The notes below the pieces were generated by a model. It was not told where the DNA came from. It did no database searches and was given only the letters and a program-made list of their open reading frames with translations. A stretch of 64,000 nucleotides of DNA, taken from NCBI RefSeq assembly GCF_018278905.1, contig NZ_CP046600.1, forward strand, positions 434,001 to 498,000. Direction: 5' to 3'. This stretch comes from Mycobacterium spongiae (lineage in GTDB: Bacteria > Actinomycetota > Actinomycetes > Mycobacteriales > Mycobacteriaceae). The translations under genes were made by a program, and so were the position numbers. How positions within the stretch are numbered: position 1 is the stretch's first letter; the number at the start of each line of letters is the position of its first letter. Shown one piece after another: positions 42,330-52,254 of the stretch.

Positions 42330-43535
42330 GTGTTGGTGACCGATGACCGGCAGGTAGGGGGGACCCGCCGTTTCCTGCCCGCCGTTGAGGGCATGCGCGC
42401 CTGCGCAGCGGTCGGGGTAGTGGTCACGCACGCCGCTTTTCAAACGGGGCACTCCAGCGGCGTCGCCGGCCGGTTGTTCGGCCGTTTCGATCTGGCGGTG
42501 GCGGTGTTTTTCGCTCTGTCGGGGTTCCTTCTGTGGCGCGGACATGCCGCGGCCGCGCGGGATCACCGGTCGCGCCCGTCGACAGGTCACTATCTGCGAT
42601 CGCGGGTTGTCCGCATCATGCCTGCCTATGTGGTGGCGGTCGTCGTTATCCTGTCGCTGCTGCCCGACGCGGACCACGCCAGCATGACCGTGTGGCTGGC
42701 CAATCTGACGCTCACTCAGATCTACGTACCCCTGACCCTGACCGCCGGCCTGACCCAGATGTGGAGCCTGTCCGTCGAGGTCAGCTTCTATCTGGCGTTG
42801 CCGATCCTGGCGTTGCTGGCTCGCCATGTGCCGGTGCGCGCCCGCGTGCCGGCGATCGCCGTGCTGGCGGCCCTGAGCTGGGCGTGGGCCTGGGTCCCGG
42901 TGGCCGCCGGATCTGGGATCGACCCGCTGAACTGGCCGCCGGCATTCTTTTCCTGGTTCGCCGCCGGCATGTTGTTGGCGGAATGGACGCGCAGCGGCAT
43001 CGGGTTGCCGCACCGGTTGGCGCGTCATCGCGTGCTGATGGCCGTCATGGCTGTGCTGGGATACCTGGTGGCGGCTTCCCCCGTGGCCGGTCCGGAAGGG
43101 CTCGTGCCCGGCAGTGCTCCGCAATTCGCGGTGAAGATCGCCATGGGCTCGCTGGTGGCGATGGCGTTGGTGGCACCGTTGGTTCTGGACCGGCCCGATA
43201 CCCCGCACCGCCTGCTGGGTAGCACCGCCATGGTGACCTTGGGACGCTGGTCCTACGGCTTGTTCATCTGGCACTTGGCCGCACTGGCGATGGTGTTCCC
43301 GGTGATCGGCACCTTCCCGTTTACCGGGAGGATGCCGGCGGTGTTGGTGTTGACGCTGATCTTCGGTTTCGCCATGGCCGCGGTCAGCTACGCCCTCGTC
43401 GAGTCGCCCTGCCGGGATGCGTTGCGGCGCTGGGAACGCCGCACAACGTCAACCGGCACGACGCCGACCACCAAGCAACCGGAAGCGCCGCTGCGTTCCG
43501 TCGGCGACCTGCAAGCCGACGCCATCGCGCCGTGA
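42330..43535 (+). CDS. integral membrane acyltransferase (acyltransferase 3), Rv0228-like
   Basis: Start set at GTG 42330 (GTG 42336 is equally possible). The 401-residue product begins with the family signature FLPAVEGMRACAAVGVVVTHAAF, where the Arg and His are the conserved catalytic or binding residues, then about ten membrane segments. A charged tail follows the last helix (ALVESPCRDALRRWERR). This family acylates sugars or lipids of the envelope, including acetyl or succinyl transfer. Matches M. tuberculosis Rv0228. Divergent from the DUF3068 gene, 197 bases apart. Confidence 0.9.
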   Translation: MLVTDDRQVGGTRRFLPAVEGMRACAAVGVVVTHAAFQTGHSSGVAGRLFGRFDLAVAVFFALSGFLLWRGHAAAARDHRSRPSTGHYLRSRVVRIMPAYVVAVVVILSLLPDADHASMTVWLANLTLTQIYVPLTLTAGLTQMWSLSVEVSFYLALPILALLARHVPVRARVPAIAVLAALSWAWAWVPVAAGSGIDPLNWPPAFFSWFAAGMLLAEWTRSGIGLPHRLARHRVLMAVMAVLGYLVAASPVAGPEGLVPGSAPQFAVKIAMGSLVAMALVAPLVLDRPDTPHRLLGSTAMVTLGRWSYGLFIWHLAALAMVFPVIGTFPFTGRMPAVLVLTLIFGFAMAAVSYALVESPCRDALRRWERRTTSTGTTPTTKQPEAPLRSVGDLQADAIAP

Positions 43536-43607
43536 CGCCGCACTTCTCATGCCACGAATGAGCCCGCCTGGCCCCGAAAGCCTGCCATCGTCCGGCCGGC
43601 AATTGGG

Positions 43608-44588
43608 TCAGCTGTATGCGCCCTGCCGCTCAAAAATGCGGCGTGGATTGTCGACGAGCATGGTGTGCAGCTGCTCGTCGGTGACACCGCGTTCTCTCAG
43701 CGCGGGGATCACGTCGTTGTGGATATGCAGGTAGTGCCAATTGGGCATTGCCGCCGGCACCAGCTCCTCGGGTAGCGCGTCGAAATAGCAGTTGGCGTCA
43801 TGGGAGAGCACCATCTTGTCGGCGTGCCCGCGCTCGCACATTCGGGCCACGATGTTCACCCGGTCCTCGAACGGGGAGATCAGGTCGATGCCGAACCGGT
43901 CCATTCCCAGGTAGGAGCCATTGCTGATGAGCTCCTCGAGGTAGTCGACGTCGGTGCTGTCGCCGGAGTGTCCGATGACGACCCTGCTCAGGTCCACACC
44001 TTCCTCAGCGAAGATTCGCTGTTGTTCGAGCCCGCGCCGCAGCCCGGCGTGGGTGTGGGTGGAGATCGGGACGCCGGTGCGCTTGTGCGCTTGGGCGACC
44101 GCGCGCAGCACGCGCTCGACACCTGGGGTGATGCCGGGCTCGTCGGTGGCGCACTTGAGAATTCCCGCCCTGATACCGGTATTGGCGATGCCTTCCTCGA
44201 TGTCGCGCACAAACATGTCGGTCATGATCTCCGGGCCGTCCAGCATTCCGCCCGGGCCTAGATAGTGGAAGCAGAACGGTACGTCGTTGTAGGTGTACAA
44301 ACCGGTCGCGACCACGATGTTCAGGTCGGTGGCTGCCGCGACGCGTGCGATGCGGGGGATGTACCTGCCCAGTCCGATGACGGTGAGGTCGACGATGGTG
44401 TCCACGCCGACTGCCTTCAGCTCGTTCAGCCGGGTGATGGCGTCGGCCACGCGCTGGTCTTCGTCGCCCCACGCTTCGGGATAGTTCTGGGCTACCTCGG
44501 TGGTCATGATGAATACGTGCTCGTGCATGAGCGTCACGCCGAGGTCCGTTGTATCGATGCAACCGCGCGCGGTATTGAGGTCTGACAC
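43608..44588 (-). CDS. php: phosphotriesterase-like lactonase Php
   Basis: GTG start at 44588; 326 residues, the same as M. tuberculosis Php (PPH). Metal ligands are visible: H22 and H24 in LMHEHVF, the carboxylated Lys in GILKCATDE, His in ISTHTHAG and VIGHSGD, and Asp in VLSHDANCY. The family hydrolyses lactones, including acyl-homoserine lactones and their oxo forms, with weak phosphotriesterase activity. Soluble. In M. tuberculosis Rv0229c lies next to it; here the neighbouring acyltransferase is only 72 bases away and Rv0229c is absent. Confidence 0.93.
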   Translation of the reverse strand: MSDLNTARGCIDTTDLGVTLMHEHVFIMTTEVAQNYPEAWGDEDQRVADAITRLNELKAVGVDTIVDLTVIGLGRYIPRIARVAAATDLNIVVATGLYTYNDVPFCFHYLGPGGMLDGPEIMTDMFVRDIEEGIANTGIRAGILKCATDEPGITPGVERVLRAVAQAHKRTGVPISTHTHAGLRRGLEQQRIFAEEGVDLSRVVIGHSGDSTDVDYLEELISNGSYLGMDRFGIDLISPFEDRVNIVARMCERGHADKMVLSHDANCYFDALPEELVPAAMPNWHYLHIHNDVIPALRERGVTDEQLHTMLVDNPRRIFERQGAYS

Positions 44589-44720
44589 CTAACCGATGCT
44601 AGGCCGCCGGCGGCGTTTGCCGACAGTGTTGGTTTGTCGGGCTGTGCCACGATGGCCGCATTGCAGTACGGTCACATCGTTGCGTCAAATCCTTTTCTGA
44701 TCCGCCCGGGAGCCTCCACC

Positions 44721-46433
44721 ATGCTGCTCAATCCCAACCGCTTGGAACGTAAGTACCCAGACCGTCGCTCGGGAGAGATCATGGCGGCGACGGTGGACTT
44801 TTTCGAGTCCCGAGGCAAGGCGCGGCTCAAGCACGACGACCACGAGCGGAGGTGGTACTCGGATTTTCTCGAGCACGTCGGGCGGGAGCGTATCTTCGCT
44901 TCGCTGTTGACGCCGGCGGCCTATGGCGCCGACGACTGCCGCTGGGACACCTATCGGATCAGTGAGTTCGCCGAGATCCTGGGCTTCTACGGGTTGAGCT
45001 ACTGGTACCCCTTTCAGGTGACGTCCCTGGGTTTGGGCCCGATCTGGATGAGTGCCAATGAGGACGCCAAGCGCAAGGCTGCCGCGCAGCTCGAGGCGGG
45101 CGAAGTATTTGCGTTCGGCCTGTCAGAACAGACCCACGGCGCCGACGTCTATCAGACCGACATGATCCTTACCCCGAGCGATGACGGGGGGTGGCGGGCC
45201 AACGGCGAGAAGTACTACATCGGCAACGCCAATGTAGCTCGCATGGTGTCCACCTTCGGCAAGATCGCCGGGACTCCAGAAAGCCAAGAAAACCCGGAGT
45301 ACGTCTTTTTTGCCGCCGATTCGCAGCACGAGCGCTATGACCTGATCAAGAACGTGGTGAACTCGCAGAACTACGTCGCCAATTACGCGCTGCGGGACTA
45401 CCCGGTCACCGAAGCCGACATCCTGCATCGGGGGCCCGGGGCCTTCCACGCCGCGCTCAACACGGTCAACGTCTGCAAGTACAACCTGGGCTGGGGCTCG
45501 ATCGGCATGTGCACCCACGCCCTCTACGAGTCGATCACGCACGCCTCCAATCGCCATCTCTATGGGCAGGTGGTGACCGACTTCTCGCACGTGCGGAGGC
45601 TGCTCACCGATGCCTACGTGCGGCTGGCTGCCATGAAGCTGGTGGCCACCCGGGCCAGCGACTACATGCGCAGCGCGTCGGCGGCCGATCGTCGGTATCT
45701 GCTCTACAGCCCGCTGACCAAGGCGAAGGTCACCAGCGAAGGCGAACGCGTCATCACTGCGTTGTGGGATGTCATCGCCGCCAAGGGAGTCGAGAAGGAC
45801 ACATTCTTCGAAACGGTGGCTCGCGAGATCGGCCTGCTGCCTCGCTTGGAGGGCACCGTCCACATCAACATCGGGCTGCTGGGCAAGTTCATGCCCAATT
45901 ACCTGTTCGCCCCGGATGCCGAGCTTCCGGTAATTCCGCGTCGCGACGACGCCGCTGACGACTCGTTCCTGTTCGCGCAGGGGGCCACCGGGGGCTTGGG
46001 CAAGGTGCGCTTCGGTGACTGGCGCGCCGCATTCGCCAGCTTTGCTCATCTGCCGAACGTTGCGCTGCTGCGCGAGCAGGTCGAAGTGCTCACCGAGTTG
46101 TTGGCCAGCGCTACTCCGGATGCGGCCCAGCAGAAGGACATTGACTTCGCCTTCGGCGTTGGGCAGCTCTTCGCGACGGTGCCCTATGCGCAGCTCATTC
46201 TGGAAGAGGCGCCGCTCTCGGACGTGGATGAGGCATTGATCGACGAGATCTTCGCGTTGTTGGTTGCGGACTTCAACAGCTATGCGGTCGAGTTGAACGA
46301 CAAGTCCGTCACGACGGACGAGCAGGCCCGATTCGCGATGCGAATGATCCGTCGACCGGTGCACGAGTCCTACGACCAGATCTGGAAGGGATACGTGCAG
46401 CCGCTCAACGGGGCCTACCAGATGCGCCCGTGA
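44721..46433 (+). CDS. fadE4: acyl-CoA dehydrogenase FadE4
   Basis: ATG 44721 (MLLNPNRLERKYPD) with gggag upstream gives 570 residues, close to the 568 of M. tuberculosis FadE4; the frame opens at 44634. FAD-domain signature AFGLSEQTHGADVYQTDM near residue 138, and a later middle/C-terminal domain (SIGMCTHALYESITHASNRHLYGQVV). The long C-terminal extension beyond the usual 380-400 residues is typical of this type of large ACAD. Substrate unknown. Upstream of the TetR and R2lox genes in the same direction. Confidence 0.9.
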   Translation: MLLNPNRLERKYPDRRSGEIMAATVDFFESRGKARLKHDDHERRWYSDFLEHVGRERIFASLLTPAAYGADDCRWDTYRISEFAEILGFYGLSYWYPFQVTSLGLGPIWMSANEDAKRKAAAQLEAGEVFAFGLSEQTHGADVYQTDMILTPSDDGGWRANGEKYYIGNANVARMVSTFGKIAGTPESQENPEYVFFAADSQHERYDLIKNVVNSQNYVANYALRDYPVTEADILHRGPGAFHAALNTVNVCKYNLGWGSIGMCTHALYESITHASNRHLYGQVVTDFSHVRRLLTDAYVRLAAMKLVATRASDYMRSASAADRRYLLYSPLTKAKVTSEGERVITALWDVIAAKGVEKDTFFETVAREIGLLPRLEGTVHINIGLLGKFMPNYLFAPDAELPVIPRRDDAADDSFLFAQGATGGLGKVRFGDWRAAFASFAHLPNVALLREQVEVLTELLASATPDAAQQKDIDFAFGVGQLFATVPYAQLILEEAPLSDVDEALIDEIFALLVADFNSYAVELNDKSVTTDEQARFAMRMIRRPVHESYDQIWKGYVQPLNGAYQMRP

Positions 46434-46558
46434 GGCGTCCCGTAACCAGCGGGCGCCGAAATTGCTTCTAGGGCGGTAGTTTCGGTCCCGTCAACGACCC
46501 TGACGGCAATCTCGTGGCTATCGACGCCGACCTTGACTGTGGTGCGCCGCACAGTAAT

Positions 46559-46573
46559 ATGACCAGTGGTCAT
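46559..46573. promoter_or_regulatory. perfect inverted repeat, probable TetR operator
   Basis: ATGACCA-g-TGGTCAT is a perfect 7-bp-arm inverted repeat centred at 46566, ending 17 bases before the TetR start codon. Its position at the promoter and leader of the tetR gene fits autorepression and control of the downstream R2lox gene. It was not found upstream of fadE4. Confidence 0.55.
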
Positions 46574-46590
46574 CGAGGCCAGGAGGCCGT

Positions 46591-47265
46591 ATGCCGACGG
46601 TTACATGGGCGCGGGTTGATCCGGTCCGGCGCGCGGCGGTCGTTCAGGCCGCGGAGGCCGAATTCGGGGCGCACGGTTTTTCCCAGGGCAGCCTCAACGT
46701 CATCGCTCGGCGGGCCGGGGTCGCCAAGGGCAGCCTGTTCCAATACTTCGCGGATAAGCGCGACCTCTACGCATTCATCGCCGACGTCGCGAGCCAGCGG
46801 GTGCGATCGTTCATGGAGGATCTCATCCGCGAGCTTGACCCGAATCGGCCGTTTTTCGAGTTCCTGACTGATTTGCTCGATGGGTGGGTCGCTTACTTCG
46901 CCGAGCATCCGCGCGAACGCGCGCTGCATGCCGCGGCAACTCTCGAGGTGGACGCCGATGCGCGCGTCAGCGTGCGATCCGTGCTGCACCGCCATTATTT
47001 GGAGGTGTTGCGGCCGCTGGTGCGTGACGCGAACGCGCGCGGGGACCTGCGCGCGGATGCCGACACCGATGCATTGTTGTCGCTGCTGCTGCTGATCTTT
47101 CCGCACCTGGCACTGGCGCCGTATCTGCGCGGTCTGGATCCGATCCTCGGACTTGACGAGCCGAGCCCCGAGCAGCCGGTGCTGGCGGTGCGCAGGTTCG
47201 TCGCAGTGCTTGCCGCGGCCTTCGCCGCGGTACCCAACCCGGCGCCGAGCCCAGCCCCGCAATGA
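46591..47265 (+). CDS. TetR-family transcriptional regulator, Rv0232-like
   Basis: ATG at 46591 with an aggagg site just before. The 224-residue product has the helix-turn-helix FSQGSLNVIARRAGVAKGSLFQYFADKRDL at about residues 31-60 and a C-terminal ligand domain with a Pro/Ala-rich tail. It lies 15 bases before the R2lox gene and is almost certainly co-transcribed with it. A perfect inverted repeat upstream is a probable operator. Matches M. tuberculosis Rv0232. Confidence 0.9.
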   Translation: MPTVTWARVDPVRRAAVVQAAEAEFGAHGFSQGSLNVIARRAGVAKGSLFQYFADKRDLYAFIADVASQRVRSFMEDLIRELDPNRPFFEFLTDLLDGWVAYFAEHPRERALHAAATLEVDADARVSVRSVLHRHYLEVLRPLVRDANARGDLRADADTDALLSLLLLIFPHLALAPYLRGLDPILGLDEPSPEQPVLAVRRFVAVLAAAFAAVPNPAPSPAPQ

Positions 47266-47280
47266 TCCGAGGAGGTCACT

Positions 47281-48225
47281 ATGCAACGCACTCACTTAGG
47301 CTCGCTGGCTCCCGGCGGCCTCAACTGGGACAGCCTTCCGTTGAAGCTGTTTTCCGGCGGCAATGCGAAGTTTTGGGATCCGGCCGATATCGACTTCTCC
47401 CGTGACAGCCAAGATTGGGAACCGCTGTCCGACCTGGAACGCAACTACGCCACCCGGCTGTGCGCGCAGTTCGTCGCGGGCGAAGAAGCGGTCACCGAGG
47501 ATATCGCTCCGTTCATGGCCGCCATGCGCGCCGAGGGGCGGCTGGCCGACGAGATGTATCTGACCCAGTTCGCGTTTGAGGAGGCCAAACACACGCAGGT
47601 GTTCCGGCTGTGGCTGGACGCGGTCGGGATCAACGACGATCTGCATCGCTACCTCGATGAACTTCCGGCATACCGGCAGATGTTCTACGAGGAGCTGCCC
47701 GCATCGCTGGACGCCTTGGTGACGGATCCCTCGCCGGCCGCCCAGGTTCGAGCGTCGGTCACCTACAACCACGTCGTCGAGGGCATGCTGGCGCTGACGG
47801 GATACTATGCCTGGCACAAGATTTGCGTGGAGCGCGGCATTTTGCCCGGTATGCAGGAGTTGGTTCGGCGCATAGGCGATGACGAGCGACGCCATATGGC
47901 GTGGGGAACCTTTACCTGCCGGCGCCACGTCGCCGCCGATGACGCCAACTGGACGGTATTCGAAACCCGAATGAACGAGCTCATGCCGTTGGCGCTGCGG
48001 CTCGTTGAAGAGGGTTTTGCTCTCTACGGCGACGAAGTCCCCTTCGACCTGTCCAAGGACGAATTCATGCAGTACTCGGCCGATAAGGGCATGCGGCGGT
48101 TCGGGACAATCTCGAGCGCGCGCGGTCGCCCGGTGGGCGAGATCGACCTGGACTACTCACCGGTTCACCTCGAGGACACCTTCGCCGAGGAGGACGCAAG
48201 AACACTCGCCGCCGCGTCGGCCTAG
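47281..48225 (+). CDS. R2-like ligand-binding oxidase (R2lox)
   Basis: A Mn/Fe protein of ferritin-like fold related to ribonucleotide reductase R2 but not a reductase subunit. It binds a long-chain fatty acid and is annotated nrdB in M. tuberculosis (Rv0233). The 314-residue product keeps all metal ligands at the published positions: E68, E101, H104, E167, E202 and H205. V71 and Y162, which form the ether crosslink in the active enzyme, are also present. The ribosome site is gaggaggt. Its physiological reaction is unknown. Directly follows its TetR neighbour. Confidence 0.95.
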   Translation: MQRTHLGSLAPGGLNWDSLPLKLFSGGNAKFWDPADIDFSRDSQDWEPLSDLERNYATRLCAQFVAGEEAVTEDIAPFMAAMRAEGRLADEMYLTQFAFEEAKHTQVFRLWLDAVGINDDLHRYLDELPAYRQMFYEELPASLDALVTDPSPAAQVRASVTYNHVVEGMLALTGYYAWHKICVERGILPGMQELVRRIGDDERRHMAWGTFTCRRHVAADDANWTVFETRMNELMPLALRLVEEGFALYGDEVPFDLSKDEFMQYSADKGMRRFGTISSARGRPVGEIDLDYSPVHLEDTFAEEDARTLAAASA

Positions 48226-48246
48226 CGCGATGATCCAGGCCAGCCG

Positions 48247-49620
48247 TCAGGCGACCCACACGGTCTTGAGGTTGCAGAACTCGCGGATCCCCTGCGCCGA
48301 CAGTTCTCGGCCGTAGCCGGACCGTTTGACACCGCCGAACGGCAGCTCCGGATAGGACACCGTCATCCCGTTGATGAACACCTGGCCGGCCTCAATGCCA
48401 TCGATGAAGCGTCGCTGCTCGGTTGCGTCCCGGGTCCAGGCGTTGGAGCTGAGCCCGAAGGTGGTGGCATTGGCGATCTCGATGGCTTCGTCGATGTCGC
48501 GGACACGGTATACCGAGGCGACGGGGCCGAAAACCTCGTCGGTGTAAAGAGCCATGTCCTTGCTGATGTCGGTGATCACCGTCGGCGGGTAGAACCAGCC
48601 CGGCCGGTCCGGGCGCTGGCCACCACAGCGGATCACCGCGCCGGCCGCGGCGGCGTCTTCGACCTGCTTTTCGACCTCGTCCCGACCGGACTCGGTGGCA
48701 AGGGGACCGACATCGGTGTCCGGGTCGGTCGGGTCGCCGACCCGAAGCGCTTGCATTCCCGCGACGAATGTGTCGACGAACTGGTCGTAAATGTCGGTGT
48801 GTGCGATGAATCGCTTGGCGGCGATGCAGGATTGGCCGCAGTTTTGCACCCGGGCGGTGACCGCGGTGGTGACTGCCGCGTCCAGATCGGCGGATGGCAT
48901 CACGATGAATGGGTCGCTGCCGCCGAGCTCGAGCACCGTGGGTTTGATCTCGTCGCCGGCGATGGCACCGACCGATTGGCCGGCCGGTTCACTGCCAGTG
49001 AGGGTCGCCGCGGCGACTCTGGGGTCGCGAAGGATCCGCTCGACGGCACTGGATCCCACGAGCAGGGTCTGGAAACAGTCGTCCGGGAACCCGCCGCGGG
49101 CCATGACGTCAGCCAGGTACAACGCGCACTGCGGGACGTTCGACGCGTGCTTGAGAATGCCTACGTTGCCGGCCATGAGCGCCGGGGCGGCGAATCGCAC
49201 GGCCTGCCACAGCGGAAAGTTCCACGGCATGACGGCCAGCACTACGCCGAGCGGTTGGTAACGACCGTAGGCCTCGGATGCCCCGACCTTCCCCGGATCG
49301 GCTGGCTCGTCGGCGAGCATTGCTTCGGCGTTCTCGGCGTAATAGCGAAAACCCTTGGCGCACTTCAGTGCCTCGGCTTTGGCTGAGGCCAGCGTCTTGC
49401 CCATCTCCAGGGTGATCAGGGCGGCGGTCTGATCCGCCTCGGCTTCGAGCAGGTCGGCGGTGGCGTTCGCCCACTGGGCGCGTTGGGCGAAGCTGGTGTG
49501 ACGGTAGCTGGTGAACCGCGCATATGCGCGGGCTATCGCCGCCTCGACTTCCTCGTCTGATGCCGCTGTGAAGGTTTGGACCGTCTCCCCGGTGGCCGGG
49601 TTGATCGTGGCGATGGGCAC
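48247..49620 (-). CDS. gabD1: succinate-semialdehyde dehydrogenase GabD1
   Basis: NADP-dependent oxidation of succinate semialdehyde to succinate. GTG start at 49620; 457 residues as in M. tuberculosis GabD1 (Rv0234c). Catalytic Cys in [14 protein letters not shown] near residue 260 and Glu in [13 protein letters not shown] near residue 225. The opening [14 protein letters not shown] is typical of the family. Convergent with R2lox, 21 bases apart. In M. tuberculosis it takes part in a variant route around 2-oxoglutarate dehydrogenase. Confidence 0.94.
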   Translation of the reverse strand: MPIATINPATGETVQTFTAASDEEVEAAIARAYARFTSYRHTSFAQRAQWANATADLLEAEADQTAALITLEMGKTLASAKAEALKCAKGFRYYAENAEAMLADEPADPGKVGASEAYGRYQPLGVVLAVMPWNFPLWQAVRFAAPALMAGNVGILKHASNVPQCALYLADVMARGGFPDDCFQTLLVGSSAVERILRDPRVAAATLTGSEPAGQSVGAIAGDEIKPTVLELGGSDPFIVMPSADLDAAVTTAVTARVQNCGQSCIAAKRFIAHTDIYDQFVDTFVAGMQALRVGDPTDPDTDVGPLATESGRDEVEKQVEDAAAAGAVIRCGGQRPDRPGWFYPPTVITDISKDMALYTDEVFGPVASVYRVRDIDEAIEIANATTFGLSSNAWTRDATEQRRFIDGIEAGQVFINGMTVSYPELPFGGVKRSGYGRELSAQGIREFCNLKTVWVA

Positions 49621-49724
49621 GCTGACATCCTTACGCTGGGTTGGTTTCTACGAGGCCGCTATCCAGCCTGCCACTATCCCAGCCCGAGCGAGGCGCTGCA
49701 TCGGCACCGCCACACGCCAGGTGG

Positions 49725-51119
49725 TCAGACCTCTAGGTCGCTCTCGTCGTCCTCGTCGTCGTCCCCGTGCCGCAAGAGCTTTTCCGGGTGATGGAACGCG
49801 TTGACACGCGGTTGGCCTCGGTCTAGGTGAGGTGGTGCTAGCCATTCGGTGTCGCCGTTGGCGCTTTTTCGCGTGGTCCAGCCCCCGGGTTTGATCAGCC
49901 GGTGATGAGGGCCGCAACCGAAGGTCAGGTCATTCACGTCGGTGGCGCGGCAGTGGGCGTAGGGGGTGACGTGATGGACTTCGGAATAGTAGCCGGGCAC
50001 ATCGCAGCCCGGGGCTGTGCAGCCACGGTCTTTGGCGTACAAGACAATCCGCTGCCCCGGTGATGCTAGGCGTCTGCTGTGATAGAGCGCCAGCGTCTTG
50101 CCCTTGTCGAAAACTGCCAAATAGTGGCGGGCGTGGCGGGCAAGGCGGATCACATCGGACATCGGTAGCAGGCTGCCGCCGCCGGTGAGGCCGGTGCCGG
50201 AGGCGGCTTCCAACTCGGCCAAGGTGGTGGTCACGATGATCGAGGCGGGCAGCCCATTGTGTTGGCCCAGCTCGCCGGAGGCCAGCACCGCGCGCAGGGC
50301 GGCGTTGAGCCCATCGTGGTGGCGTTGGGACCGTGAACGGGTGTCGGCATCGATGGCCTCTTGGCTGGGCGGTCCGTCCACGCAGGCGGTGTCCTCGGTC
50401 GGGTTGCACACGCCGGGAGCGGATAGTTTGGCCCACACCGCCTCAAGGGTGGCGCGCGCTTCGGGGGTCAGCCAGCCGCGCAGTTCCGACATGCCGTCGG
50501 CGTGTTGGTTGCCCAGGGTGAGGCCGCGGCGGCGGGCGCGGTCCTCGTCGCGGAAGTTGCCGTCGGGGTTGAGGCAGTTGGCGATTTTGTCGGCGAATCC
50601 GGCTAGTTGCTCGGGCCGATACTGGGTGGCTTTGTCGGCTAGATCGGCTTCGGCGTGGTCGCGGGTGGGCTGATCGACCCAGCCGGGCAGCTGGTGGTAG
50701 AAGCGGCGGATGACCGCGATGTGTCCGGCGCCGAGACTTCCGGCGCGCTGGGCTTTGGCGGTGCCGGCCAATACCGGCGCCAACGGCTCACCGGTGAGCC
50801 CCCGCCGGGGTCCGAGGTCGGCGGCTTCGCGGATGCGCCGGGAGGCCTCGGCGCGACTGGTCCGGGTCTGGTCGGCGATCGCGTGGCAGAGCTTGCCGCC
50901 GAGCTCTTCGGGGTTGGCTTGGCGGGCCAGATGGTTGATCAGTTGATGTTCGGGTACCGGGACGCGTCGGCGCACCCGTTCGCAGCGTGCCAACAACGCC
51001 AACCATTCCCGGGTGGTGAGCGCGTCGAATTCCAAACCGGCCACGCTGTCGAGGGCGGCCTCGAGGGCATCGAAGGCCGCCGTGATCGCTTCGCGATCCG
51101 CCACAGCACCCGAACGCAT
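49725..51119 (-). CDS. 13E12-type repeat protein (DUF222 with HNH nuclease)
   Basis: A 464-residue product with an Ala/Arg-rich helical DUF222 region (for example [26 protein letters not shown]) and a C-terminal HNH nuclease motif [17 protein letters not shown]...[13 protein letters not shown] near residues 370-410. It ends in an acidic tail of Asp and Glu. The family is encoded by REP13E12 repeats in mycobacterial genomes, which are multi-copy and used as prophage attachment targets. No copy lies between gabD1 and Rv0235c in M. tuberculosis, so it is an insertion relative to that genome. No flanking repeats were recognised. Confidence 0.9.
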   Translation of the reverse strand: MRSGAVADREAITAAFDALEAALDSVAGLEFDALTTREWLALLARCERVRRRVPVPEHQLINHLARQANPEELGGKLCHAIADQTRTSRAEASRRIREAADLGPRRGLTGEPLAPVLAGTAKAQRAGSLGAGHIAVIRRFYHQLPGWVDQPTRDHAEADLADKATQYRPEQLAGFADKIANCLNPDGNFRDEDRARRRGLTLGNQHADGMSELRGWLTPEARATLEAVWAKLSAPGVCNPTEDTACVDGPPSQEAIDADTRSRSQRHHDGLNAALRAVLASGELGQHNGLPASIIVTTTLAELEAASGTGLTGGGSLLPMSDVIRLARHARHYLAVFDKGKTLALYHSRRLASPGQRIVLYAKDRGCTAPGCDVPGYYSEVHHVTPYAHCRATDVNDLTFGCGPHHRLIKPGGWTTRKSANGDTEWLAPPHLDRGQPRVNAFHHPEKLLRHGDDDEDDESDLEV

Positions 51120-51201
51120 ACCCCGAAACTATCGGAGACCACCGACAAAATATGGCCGCGAAGAAACTGTTGAAATCACTGGGGCGAAGGCGATTTCCGG
51201 C

Positions 51202-52254
51202 TTATGCTGGCGCGAAGTCGGCGACTTCCAGCAACTCGCCTACGCAGGCGTCGATGGCGCCAGCGACGATGATTTGCGTCGTGCTACACGGGGCCGGTTC
51301 CGGCGTCGCGATGCGGTGGCGGATGGACACGGCGCGTGCGGCGGCGGTGGCCGGGTCGTCGACGGCAAGGGCTGCTACGGCGGTGGAGAGCTCGCCAAGG
51401 GCGGCGCGTATCGAAGCGTCGAGCCGCTCGCCGCCGGACCGAGCTCTCGTGACGGTGCCTACGAGCAGCAGTGCGGCGTTGGCAAGTTCCGCCGATCGCG
51501 CGGCGTGGCGATCAGCGGTGCGCACGGCGTAGCGGAGCCGCCACCGGCGAGGCGCGACGCGCACCAACAGTCGGGCGGCCTTGCGGACTTCGAGGAGTTC
51601 GGCCAGTCGTCGGTGCAGCTGGCCGGCGATGCCGACGGTCCCGTCTGGCGTCGAGGCCGAATCGGCGTTGGGGATTGCGATGCGCGCCAGCATGTCGGCC
51701 ACTGCCTCAAGCACCGCGTTGCGGGCATCGCGCAGCATGTGCACTGGATTCTTCGGGAACAGCACCAGGCTGAACACCAAGGCCAGACCGCCCCCGATCA
51801 GCGCGTCAAAAATCCGTTCCAGGGCCAGGCCGCTGAGCGGGAAGGTGAGGAGCAGTATCGCCGACATGGTGGTCTGATTGACGAACATCGGTCGTTGCGG
51901 AACGAAGCCCTGTCCGATCAGCATTGCGACGCAGAGCGACAACAGCACAGCAGCAGCGATCGCGATTGCTCCGGTCGCGAGAACTTCGCGGACTACGGCG
52001 CCCAGCGCGATCCCGAGCGCTACGCCGACCATCATTTCGACGGCGATTTCGGCGCGCACCGCGCTGGTCATCCAGAGGCATACCGCTGCGGCGATCGGAG
52101 CGAAGAACGGGTACGGATGGTCGAGGACGTCGCGGGTGATATACCACGCCAATCCGGCCGCTGCCGCGGTCTGCGCGATCGGCCACAAGACGCTGCCGAG
52201 TTGGGACGCGGCCGCCCGGATGTGCTTGGCGTTCATCCGTGGGTCACCGCGCAT
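51202..52254 (-). CDS. FUSC-family (aromatic acid exporter-like) membrane protein
   Basis: A 350-residue protein with five to six hydrophobic segments in its first 170 residues (ITRDVLDHPYPFFAPIAAAVCLW, VGVALGIALGAVV, AIAIAAAVLLSLCVAM, IGGGLALVFSLVLFP), then a long charged helical tail. This matches the N-terminal membrane domain and cytosolic helical domain of FUSC-like exporters. ATG 52254 overlaps the upstream gene's stop by 11 bases; ATG 52236 would instead leave a short gap. Not at this place in M. tuberculosis. Substrate unknown. Confidence 0.85.
   Translation of the reverse strand: MRGDPRMNAKHIRAAASQLGSVLWPIAQTAAAAGLAWYITRDVLDHPYPFFAPIAAAVCLWMTSAVRAEIAVEMMVGVALGIALGAVVREVLATGAIAIAAAVLLSLCVAMLIGQGFVPQRPMFVNQTTMSAILLLTFPLSGLALERIFDALIGGGLALVFSLVLFPKNPVHMLRDARNAVLEAVADMLARIAIPNADSASTPDGTVGIAGQLHRRLAELLEVRKAARLLVRVAPRRWRLRYAVRTADRHAARSAELANAALLLVGTVTRARSGGERLDASIRAALGELSTAVAALAVDDPATAAARAVSIRHRIATPEPAPCSTTQIIVAGAIDACVGELLEVADFAPA

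Noticed and set aside
45123..46364. 413-residue minus-strand frame opposite fadE4
   Set aside because: His/Val/Arg-rich shadow frame; FadE4 matches its family over its full length.
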